A stretch of DNA of 64,000 bases, from positions 372,001 to 436,000 of the forward strand of contig CAVYUN010000002.1 of the NCBI GenBank assembly GCA_963771735.1, in the 5' to 3' direction. Position numbers and translations under genes: made by a program. How positions within the stretch are numbered: the stretch's first letter is position 1; every line of letters begins with the position of its first letter. The notes under the pieces were generated by a model. The model was not told the DNA's origin, ran no database searches, and saw only the letters and a program-made list of their open reading frames with translations. This DNA is from 66-474 sp963771735 (lineage in GTDB: Bacteria; Pseudomonadota; Gammaproteobacteria; Xanthomonadales; Rhodanobacteraceae). Positions 57,467 to 64,000 of the stretch are shown piece by piece.

Positions 57467-58879
57467 ATGGCCTCGATGTTCCGACCCTTCGGCTTGCTGA
57501 AAGACCATCAATGGTTTTCGCCGCCGCAGTGGAAAAGGCGTTTGCTGCTGTGGACCGGTGCGGTCGCCGTGGGTCTGGCCACGACCGTGTTCATCAAGGG
57601 GTGCATCTGGGCCTTCGCGACTTTCAGCCGCGTGTTCACCTATGGTTCGTGGTGGCCGCTGGTGATCACGCCCTGCGTGATGGCCGGCCTTGCCTACCTG
57701 ACCGCAGGCAAGCTGCGGGCGACGCGTGGTTCCGGCATCCCGCAGGCGATCGCCTCGCTGCACATCGAGGACGAGAAATTCCGCTTCGACATGCTTTCGC
57801 TGCGCGTCGCCGCGGGCAAGATGGCGCTGACGTTCGCCGCACTGCTCGGTGGGGCATCGGTCGGCCGCGAAGGACCGACGGTACACGTCGGCGCATCGTT
57901 GATGTATTCGATCGGCCGCCGCTTCGGGTTCTCCGAACCGACCGCGGCGGGCCGCTTCGTGCTGGCCGGCTCGGCGGCTGGACTGGCGGCGGCCTTCAAC
58001 GCACCACTGGCCGGGGTCGTGTTCGCGATCGAGGAAATGGCCGGCGCCTACGAGGACCGGATGTCCGGCGCCATCATGACCGCGGTCATCATCGGCGGCA
58101 TCATCACCCTCGGCCTGCTCGGCAACTATTCCTACTTCGGTACGGTTCAGGCGGCCTTGACCATCAAGCAGGGCTGGCTCGCCGTGCTGCTGTGCGGGGT
58201 GCTGTGCGGCATGGCCGGCGGCTTGTTTTCGCGGATCATCCTGCTCAGTGGACGCGTGTTGTCCCGGATCGCGGCGCTGCGCTCGCGCTCGCCCGTTGTA
58301 TTCGCCTTCGGCTGCGGCCTGATGCTGGCGTTGCTCGGCCTGGCCAGCGGCAACGCCGTATACGGCACGGGCTACGAGCAGGCACGCGCGATCCTGCAGC
58401 ACGGCGCGCATCCGCCCAGCGAGACCTTCGGCGCCTTCAAATTCCTGGCCAATGTCGTGTCGTATTGGTCGGGCATTCCCGGCGGCCTGTTCTCGCCCGC
58501 GCTCGCGGTAGGGGCCGGATTCGGCCGCGACATCGCGCACCTGGTACCGGGCGCGCCCGTTGCCACGGTGGCGCTGCTGGGCATGGCGGGCTACCTCACC
58601 GGCGTGACCCAGTCGCCGTTGACCGCCACCGTCATCACGATGGAAATGACTGCCAACCAGGCAATGGTGATCCCGATCCTCGCGGTCTGCCTGATCGCGC
58701 GTGCCGCCTCCGCGCTGTTCTGCAAGAAGCCTGTCTACCACGCGTTTTCCGAACAGATCGAAGCCGAGTACGAGGCCAAGCGCAAGGCCGCGAAAGCCGA
58801 TGCGGCCAGCGGCGATCCGCCGGCCGCCGCGCACGCCATCGCGCAAGACGATGCGCTTGCCGGCACCCACCGTCCTTGA
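57467..58879 (+). CDS. ClC-family chloride channel/transporter
   Basis: This 470-residue protein has the ClC signature motifs that line the anion path: RGSGIPQAIASL (G-S-G-I-P), VGREGPTVHVGAS with the gating glutamate, and PGGLFSPALAVGAGFG (G-x-F-x-P). IEEMAGAYEDR corresponds to the region of the internal proton glutamate of CLC antiporters. About ten or more membrane helices are visible. It is most likely a 2Cl-/H+ exchanger, perhaps for acid resistance, but channels cannot be excluded. The ATG at 57467 is the family-type start; the frame is open back to 57353 without conserved sequence. Confidence 0.93.
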   Translation: MASMFRPFGLLKDHQWFSPPQWKRRLLLWTGAVAVGLATTVFIKGCIWAFATFSRVFTYGSWWPLVITPCVMAGLAYLTAGKLRATRGSGIPQAIASLHIEDEKFRFDMLSLRVAAGKMALTFAALLGGASVGREGPTVHVGASLMYSIGRRFGFSEPTAAGRFVLAGSAAGLAAAFNAPLAGVVFAIEEMAGAYEDRMSGAIMTAVIIGGIITLGLLGNYSYFGTVQAALTIKQGWLAVLLCGVLCGMAGGLFSRIILLSGRVLSRIAALRSRSPVVFAFGCGLMLALLGLASGNAVYGTGYEQARAILQHGAHPPSETFGAFKFLANVVSYWSGIPGGLFSPALAVGAGFGRDIAHLVPGAPVATVALLGMAGYLTGVTQSPLTATVITMEMTANQAMVIPILAVCLIARAASALFCKKPVYHAFSEQIEAEYEAKRKAAKADAASGDPPAAAHAIAQDDALAGTHRP

Positions 58880-58989
58880 CACCGGAGGCGCTTTGGCTAG
58901 ACTGCTCGGCTGTTTGCGCAATCACGCCAGTGGCGGCAATGGCCCACGCGCGAAATCCGGGGCCGACTCCGGACGCCTGCAAAAGTATC

Positions 58990-59066
58990 GGCTAGGTAGC
59001 TCAGACGGTTAGAGCGCGGCACTCATAATGCTGAGGTCGGCGGTTCGATTCCGCCCCTAGCCACCA
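58990..59066 (+). tRNA. tRNA-Met (CAT), elongator
   Basis: The 77-base gene runs from GGCTAGG to CCTAGCCACCA with CCA encoded. The anticodon loop is CTCATAA (anticodon CAT), and the paired 5' end (G-C at position 1-72) marks an elongator rather than initiator tRNA. The T-arm is GGCGGTTCGATTCCGCC. Confidence 0.96.
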
Positions 59067-59175
59067 CCCAAACCCCATAGACGCACCGACCATCTCGTTG
59101 GCAAGCCCGCGATCGGTGCGGACTTGACCCCGTCTGGGGCACAATGGCCGACAACCGCGGTCGCGGAGGCAAGCC

Positions 59176-59640
59176 ATGAGCGAAGAACAAAGCTTCGAGT
59201 TGAGTCTGGAGCAGATCGACGATTACGAGTTCCGCGTCCGTTTCGACGGCACCACGCTGCCGGACCTGACCACCGACGAAGCGTCGCCCCTTGGTCGCGA
59301 CGCCGGCCCGAACCCCGCACGACTTTTGCTGGCGGCGACCGCGAACTGCCTGACGGCGAGCCTGCTGTTCGCCCTGCGCAAGTTCCACAACGCGCCCGGA
59401 CCGCTGCGCGCCAAGGCGCGTGCGCGCATCGCGCGCAACCAACGTGGCCGCTGGCGCGTGGTCGGCATGGAAGTCGACCTGCAGCTCGCCGATCCGGCCG
59501 CGTCGATGCAAAACCTCGAACGCGCGCTGGCGCAGTTCGAGGACTTCTGCGTCGTCACGGAAAGCGTGCGTAGCGGCGTACCCGTGACCGTGCGCGTGCA
59601 AGATGGCAGCGGGGACCAGGTATATCCGCCGGATGTTTGA
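59176..59640 (+). CDS. OsmC-family protein
   Basis: This 154-residue protein has the OsmC/Ohr-like fold pattern: a beta-rich start (FELSLEQIDDYEFRVRFDG), GPNPARLLLAATANCLTASL with the first conserved cysteine, and FCVVTESVRSGVPV with the second. Such proteins reduce organic hydroperoxides through these cysteines, but many divergent members have unknown roles. It stands alone downstream of tRNA-Met. Confidence 0.85.
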   Translation: MSEEQSFELSLEQIDDYEFRVRFDGTTLPDLTTDEASPLGRDAGPNPARLLLAATANCLTASLLFALRKFHNAPGPLRAKARARIARNQRGRWRVVGMEVDLQLADPAASMQNLERALAQFEDFCVVTESVRSGVPVTVRVQDGSGDQVYPPDV

Positions 59641-59759
59641 TCACCTGCCGCTGCCGCGGCGATATCCAAGGCGTTTGATCTGAATCAATCTGGTCCGCGA
59701 GCTTGCTGTGTTCAATGGCGCCATCCCGGTTCGAACGGAAGAGAACGGAGAACGCCATC

Positions 59760-60233
59760 ATGAATATGCCTTTGCGGGTTCGAGACCGGATTCCGTGGTT
59801 GGCAGTGGCGTTGTTCACTGCAATGATCGCCACGCCGCTTGCCAGCCGCGCGCAGCAGGCAGAAACCGTTGACGGCCTGCGCATCAACATCGGCGTCGTG
59901 ACGACCGCGTGGGCAGAACATTTCCAGGAAGAGTCCGCCTCGCATCCGAGCCTCGGCGAAGCGGACCACGCGCATCATCTGGTCGTAAGCATCACCGATG
60001 TCAAAACGGGGGCGAACCTTGCCGGTGCCGAGGTGCGCGTCGAGGTCCGGAGCCCGAACCGGATCGTGGAGGCAAAACAACTGGTGCCACGCGTGACAAG
60101 CGGAGTACCCGATTACAGCGAAATCTTCAACATGCACGAATCCGGCCGCTATCGCATCACCGTGTACGTGAAGACCAAGACACATGCCAAACCGCTGGTC
60201 GCGCATTTCGCGTGGACCAACCCCGCCGATTGA
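59760..60233 (+). CDS. Exported small beta-protein, function unknown
   Basis: This 157-residue protein has a Sec signal peptide (IPWLAVALFTAMIATPLASRA) and a mature domain of beta strands: INIGVVTTAWAEHF, ADHAHHLVVSITDVKTG, AEVRVEVRSPNRIVEA, MHESGRYRITVYVKT, AKPLVAHFAW. The pattern (histidine cluster HAHH, a GRYxITV strand near the end) resembles YtkA-like or other small copper/periplasmic Ig-type domains, without certainty. The ATG at 59760 has GGAG 10 bases upstream; the longer frame from 59703 lacks this. Confidence 0.7.
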   Translation: MNMPLRVRDRIPWLAVALFTAMIATPLASRAQQAETVDGLRINIGVVTTAWAEHFQEESASHPSLGEADHAHHLVVSITDVKTGANLAGAEVRVEVRSPNRIVEAKQLVPRVTSGVPDYSEIFNMHESGRYRITVYVKTKTHAKPLVAHFAWTNPAD

Positions 60234-60591
60234 GTCGACGCATCGGCATCGCGCGAACGCGGGATCGCCTGTCATCGAGCCGTCCTTCGGCGTGTGCCGA
60301 TCGAAAGCACGCGAGCTCACTCCTGCCGTTGCCGAATCGCCGCAACTCGACGTCGATCAGCAAGGCGGCGTCGGGCCAGCGGTAATCCGACGCGCCCGGA
60401 ACAGTGACTGCGGCAACTCGCCACAGACGGTTTCCGTGCTCTCTTGGTTCAGGTTCTCGGCAATTTTCGGATAACCGTTCCCTGCAAGTGCACACCGAGC
60501 GCCGCGTTGGGCATGCCGAGAAACCGGAACGGCGCGATCAATGCCAAGTCGCGGTAGTGCTGCTCGACGTGGCCGCGCTCCAGCGCGGACT
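60234..60591. other. No recognisable gene
   Basis: About 360 bases between the exported beta-protein gene and the small membrane protein gene on the opposite strand. I see no gene, RNA, clear terminator or repeat here. Confidence 0.5.
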
Positions 60592-60744
60592 TCAGGGTTG
60601 CCGCGAACCGCGACGCTGACTCGTCGCGCGGTGGCGTGCGCGCCGCCGCATCCGCGGCAGAACCGCGAACAGGACATAAGCCAGCAGTACTCCCGCCAGG
60701 AATGCGTAGACGAGTATCGGCAACATGATCAGGATCGCTTGCAT
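60592..60744 (-). CDS. Small single-span membrane protein (50 residues)
   Basis: MQAILIMLPILVYAFLAGVL starts a single hydrophobic helix that continues into LAYVLFAVL, then a strongly basic tail (PRMRRRARHRATSQRRGSRQ). The ATG at 60744 has a strong GGAGG eight bases upstream, which argues for real translation. No family is recognised. A longer frame to 60900 lacks a ribosome-binding site and would bury the helix. Confidence 0.6.
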   Translation of the reverse strand: MQAILIMLPILVYAFLAGVLLAYVLFAVLPRMRRRARHRATSQRRGSRQP

Positions 60745-61033
60745 GCACGCAACCTCCGGGTGTTCCGAACAATCTGCCAGGCGCGATGCAACGCCACGCC
60801 ATCGAGCATAGGCAGCCCGGCCATGCCCGACTTGATCCTGATCATCAGAACGCGCTGCAGCTCGTGCCGCGGATGTCGTACGGTTGATGCGCGTCAACAT
60901 CGGCCGCAGCGGTATCGATACCCTTTGGTTGACTTGGAATCGGCCACGCTGCCGGTGAATCCGAACGGGTCGCGACGCACACCCCGCTATTCATGCGGCA
61001 TTGACGGAGCGTGCCTAGACTTCGGAGTTCGTG

Positions 61034-62017
61034 ATGCGCGCGATGGTTCTGGAAACGGTGGGTGCACCGCTGGTGCTGAAGGAGGTGGCGACACCCTCCC
61101 TGCTGGCCGGCGAGGTGCTGATCCGCATCGAAGCCTGCGGAGTCTGCCGCACCGATCTGCACGTGGTGGATGGGGAACTGCCGCACGTCAGGCCGCCCAT
61201 CATCCCGGGGCACGAAATCGTCGGCACCGTTGAAGCCGTCGCGGGCAGCGTCGGCAAACTCGCACCCGGAAAGCGCGTCGGAGTGCCGTGGCTGGGCGGA
61301 ACGTGCGGTGGCTGCCCGTATTGCAGGAGCAGCCGCGAAAATCTCTGCGACCACCCGGAGTTCACGGGGTACACGCGTCCCGGTGGCTTCGCCACCCACG
61401 TGGTCGCGCGCGCGGATTACTGTGTCCACTTGCCGGACGACGTGGATGCGGTGTCTACCGCACCGCTTCTGTGCGCCGGACTGATCGGCTGGCGCTGTCT
61501 GCAGCGCACGGGCAATGCACGTTGCATAGGCCTGTACGGTTTCGGCGCCGCCGCGCACATCATCGCGCAGGTGGCGGTACGTCAGGGTCGCGAAGTCCAT
61601 GCCTTCACCCAGCCCGGCGATGCGACAGCGCAATCGTTCGCGTTGTCACTCGGGGCTGCCTGGGCGGGCGGCTCCGATGTCATGCCGCCCAGGCTGCTGG
61701 ACGCGGCGATCCTGTTCGCCCCGGTCGGCGCGCTGGTTCCCGCCGCGCTGAAGGCGATCCGCAAAGGCGGGCGCGTGGTCTGCGGCGGGATTCACATGTC
61801 CGACATCCCGGCCTTCCCGTATCGCCTGTTGTGGGAGGAACGCGAGATCGTTTCGGTCGCCAATCTCACCCGCGAGGACGCGCGCACCTTCTTCGCGACG
61901 CCGGACACCGCCGATGTCAGGACCACGGTGAAACCCTATCCGCTGGAACAGGCCAACGAAGCCCTGGCCGACTTGCGCGCAGGCAGGCTCAGCGGCGCCG
62001 CCGTGCTGGTGCCCTGA
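61034..62017 (+). CDS. Zinc-dependent alcohol dehydrogenase family protein
   Basis: This 327-residue medium-chain dehydrogenase has the catalytic zinc site CGVCRTDLHVVDGELP, with the histidine/glutamate of PGHEIVG, and the structural zinc cysteines CGGCPYCRSSRENLCDHP. The nucleotide-binding GLYGFGAAAHIIAQVA replaces the usual GxGxxG with G-F-G-A-A-A, as in the AdhA-like (YahK-unrelated) group. ATG at 61034 (RBS GGAG) rather than the GTG one codon earlier. The substrate is unknown. Confidence 0.9.
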   Translation: MRAMVLETVGAPLVLKEVATPSLLAGEVLIRIEACGVCRTDLHVVDGELPHVRPPIIPGHEIVGTVEAVAGSVGKLAPGKRVGVPWLGGTCGGCPYCRSSRENLCDHPEFTGYTRPGGFATHVVARADYCVHLPDDVDAVSTAPLLCAGLIGWRCLQRTGNARCIGLYGFGAAAHIIAQVAVRQGREVHAFTQPGDATAQSFALSLGAAWAGGSDVMPPRLLDAAILFAPVGALVPAALKAIRKGGRVVCGGIHMSDIPAFPYRLLWEEREIVSVANLTREDARTFFATPDTADVRTTVKPYPLEQANEALADLRAGRLSGAAVLVP

Positions 62018-62069
62018 TCCGGAAGCGTGCACCAGGGAATGGGGGATTTCCCTGCGCAAGGCGGGATGC

Positions 62070-64000
62070 TCAATCCTGCGCCAGGCTCTCGTATATCTCT
62101 TCCTCCTGGGCGAAATGCAGCCGCAGGATGGCATCCAATGCGTTCAGGATGCGCTGCAGGTCATGCAGTGTGCCGGGGTCGGGCCCCTGCGCCGGCAGCC
62201 GCTCCACGATGGCATCCAGCCGCTGGTACAACTTGAAGATTTCCCGATGGGTACGGCTCATCGCAACCATCGGATCGTCACCACCCAGCAGCGTGGCGAT
62301 TGCGGGATACACTTCGTGATCGTCGGTGCTTTCATGCGGCAACAGCCGTTCGCGCAACATCGCGTCTAGATTGCGCAGTGCTTCGGTCAGATCCGCCCCG
62401 TGAAGCAGGGGCAGATGCTCGGCGACGGCGCTCAGACGGTCCAGCACCGGCGCAAGCTCCCGGTGTTCCGCGCGCAGGCGTTCCGACTCGGCGGGGGTGA
62501 GCGTGTAGCGGCTGGCGCGCAGGGGACGAATGCGCAGAACCCGCAATGCATTGAGGATCACCGCCACATCGATCGCTTCCTGCAACACCGCGCCGTACAG
62601 CGGCGGCAGATATCCGATGGCCGCGACCCCCATCGCCATCAGCGACAATGCCATTCCCGCGATCACGCTTTGCACGGCGATGGCGCGCATCCCGTGCGCG
62701 ATGTGCAATGCCTCCGCGAGCCGGTCGAGCCGATCGGCCATCAGCACGATGTCTGCGGCTTCGGCCGAAGCGGTGGCGCCACGCGCGCCAATCGCCACCC
62801 CGACACTGGCCGCAGCCAGTGCGGGTGCGTCATTCACACCGTCACCGACCATGACCGTCGGCCCTGTTTCACGGGAAGCAACGATCGCCGCCAGCTTGTC
62901 GGTCGGCGTGCGCTCCGCCAGAACTTCATCCACGCCCAGGCCGGCACCGATGGCCTCGGCGACATCGAGACGGTCACCCGTCAACATGACGATGCGCCGG
63001 ATGCCCGCACGCCGCAGCAGCCTGAGGGCACGCGGCGCCTCCACGCGCAACTGATCCGCCAGCAGCAGCACGCCAGCGAATTTCCCCTCGATCGCCACCA
63101 GCACCGGTGAAACCTCCGCGCTTGCCACGCGCTCCAGCAAATCGTGCACACCTTGTGGCAGCGGGAGAGCGCGCTCGATGTAGGCGCTCGAGCCCGCCGC
63201 AACGTGCATACCGCCGACTTCACCACTGATGCCGGCACCCGCGATCTCACTCACCTTTTCCGGAACATGCAGTACCAGACCGCGTTCCCGGGCGGCAGCA
63301 ACGATCGCACCGGCAATGACATGGTTGGACGTCTGCTCCAGCGAAGCGGCAGCCGCGAGCAATTCGTTTCCGCTTCCCGCAACCACTCCCTCGATTGCAA
63401 CCAGTCGCGCACGTCCCGCGGTCAGCGTCCCGGTCTTGTCGAAAAACAGCGTGCGCGCGAGCGCCAGGGTTTCCAGCGCCGCCCCACCCTTGACCAGGAT
63501 GCCGCGGCGGGCGCAACGCGAAATGCCCGAGACAATCGCGACCGGCACGGCGAGGATCAGCGGGCACGGCGTGGCCACCACGACCACGGCCAACGCGCGC
63601 ATCGGGTCGCCGCTGATCAACCATGTGATTCCTGCGAGCCCGAGCGATACCGGAACAAACCACGATGCGTAACGATCCGCAAGCCGCATGGCCGGGGTAC
63701 TGGAACGCTGCGCCGTCTCCACCAACTTCACGATCCCCGCGAAGGTGCTGTCCGCCGCCGTCGCCGTGGCCACCATCTCGAATGCGTCGCCCGCATTGAC
63801 GGCACCGCTGCGCAGGAGCGCGCCACGCGAATAGGTCACCGGCAGTGACTCGCCGGTGAGCGCCGACTCGTCCAGCACGACGCGTTCGGCATCCACGCTG
63901 CCATCCACGGCGATCACCTCGCCATGGCGAACCAGCAGTCGATCACCAGAGCGAATTTCATCGAGAGATGTCTCGACCAGCGCACCGTCGCGGTAACGGT
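62070..64000 (-). CDS. P1B-type ATPase with C-terminal hemerythrin domain (5' part outside window)
   Basis: Visible are the actuator loop (ALTGES), the membrane metal motif ATPCPLILAVP, the phosphorylation site LFFDKTGTLTAG, the hinge MVGDGVNDAPALA, and two final helices. After a linker, residues starting SERLRAEHRELAPVLDRL form a hemerythrin-like HHE domain: EHRELAP, LLPHESTDDHEVYP, MSRTHREIFKLYQ and RLHFAQEEEIYE carry the iron-type His/Glu/Asp ligands. The TPCP motif with a C-terminal hemerythrin domain defines the P1B-5 ATPases, linked to Ni/Fe export. The histidine-proline of the N-domain found in most P1B pumps (S-E-H-P) is here S-N-H-V. The frame is open through the window end, so at least the N-terminal membrane region is missing. 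Confidence 0.92.
   Translation of the reverse strand, partial: RYRDGALVETSLDEIRSGDRLLVRHGEVIAVDGSVDAERVVLDESALTGESLPVTYSRGALLRSGAVNAGDAFEMVATATAADSTFAGIVKLVETAQRSSTPAMRLADRYASWFVPVSLGLAGITWLISGDPMRALAVVVVATPCPLILAVPVAIVSGISRCARRGILVKGGAALETLALARTLFFDKTGTLTAGRARLVAIEGVVAGSGNELLAAAASLEQTSNHVIAGAIVAAARERGLVLHVPEKVSEIAGAGISGEVGGMHVAAGSSAYIERALPLPQGVHDLLERVASAEVSPVLVAIEGKFAGVLLLADQLRVEAPRALRLLRRAGIRRIVMLTGDRLDVAEAIGAGLGVDEVLAERTPTDKLAAIVASRETGPTVMVGDGVNDAPALAAASVGVAIGARGATASAEAADIVLMADRLDRLAEALHIAHGMRAIAVQSVIAGMALSLMAMGVAAIGYLPPLYGAVLQEAIDVAVILNALRVLRIRPLRASRYTLTPAESERLRAEHRELAPVLDRLSAVAEHLPLLHGADLTEALRNLDAMLRERLLPHESTDDHEVYPAIATLLGGDDPMVAMSRTHREIFKLYQRLDAIVERLPAQGPDPGTLHDLQRILNALDAILRLHFAQEEEIYESLAQD

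Noticed and set aside
57248..58921. Long open frame opposite the ClC gene
   Set aside because: It is a GC-rich shadow of the clear ClC coding sequence; composition is His/Arg/Gly-rich with no domain.

Overview
The window is a GC-rich stretch of a gammaproteobacterial chromosome. Gene content and order point to the order Xanthomonadales (Xanthomonadaceae/Rhodanobacteraceae). The main reasons are an LPS/O-antigen cluster lying between etfBA and a metB-like gene (the place of the variable lps locus in Xanthomonas), the divergent rhlB / trxA-rho arrangement, pilU, a DUF4398 lipoprotein paired with an OmpA-like protein, and cell-division ftsEX. I cannot name a genus from the sequence alone.

Layout. 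1-3 kb: an MFS transporter and etfBA. 3-7.5 kb: a secreted metzincin protease with FG-GAP-type repeats and an acetoacetyl-CoA synthetase, both broken by single-base indels. 7.6-36 kb: a large surface-polysaccharide island. Its left half (7.6-15.6 kb) holds two methyltransferases, an undecaprenyl-phosphate-type glycosyltransferase, a sulfotransferase, two half-size EamA/SMR-type membrane proteins, an acyltransferase, a WecE-type aminotransferase and a polytopic membrane protein. Together they look like an Arn/Gtr-style lipid-linked sugar decoration pathway. Its centre (15.7-24.4 kb) holds manC, an OpgB-like phosphoglycerol transferase, a glycerophosphodiesterase-like lipoprotein, a PhyH-type oxygenase and a second sulfotransferase. 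Its right half (24.4-36.3 kb) is an ABC-transporter-dependent O-antigen module: a two-domain glycosyltransferase, a WbdD-like methyltransferase-kinase-coiled-coil chain terminator, Wzt and Wzm. Then come a metB-like gene, a coiled-coil methyltransferase, cystathionine beta-synthase and a GT2 enzyme.

36-64 kb is mainly housekeeping: DUF465, OmpA-like and DUF4398 proteins, pilU, sppA, a MATE exporter, DUF3667, priA, DUF6766, rpoH, ung, a tandem-receiver response regulator, ftsXE, rhlB, trxA, rho, a LOG-family hydrolase, tRNA-Arg(CCG), a ClC transporter, tRNA-Met(CAT), an OsmC protein, an alcohol dehydrogenase, and the 3' part of a P-type ATPase fused to a hemerythrin domain that runs off the window edge.

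How it fits together: ManC supplies GDP-mannose, the glycosyltransferases build the chain on undecaprenyl carriers, the WbdD-like protein would cap and measure it, Wzt would recognise the capped end and Wzm export it. Sulfotransferases, methyltransferases, the acyltransferase and the phosphoglycerol transferase could decorate it. Notable non-coding signals are a CIRCE-like operator before rpoH, a perfect inverted pair of DnaA boxes before priA, a tandem/dispersed repeat family touching the ends of ung, a MATE gene and a GT2 gene, and tRNA-Arg fragments flanking the intact tRNA. All clear frameshifts (about 14) lie between 3.0 and 15.6 kb.
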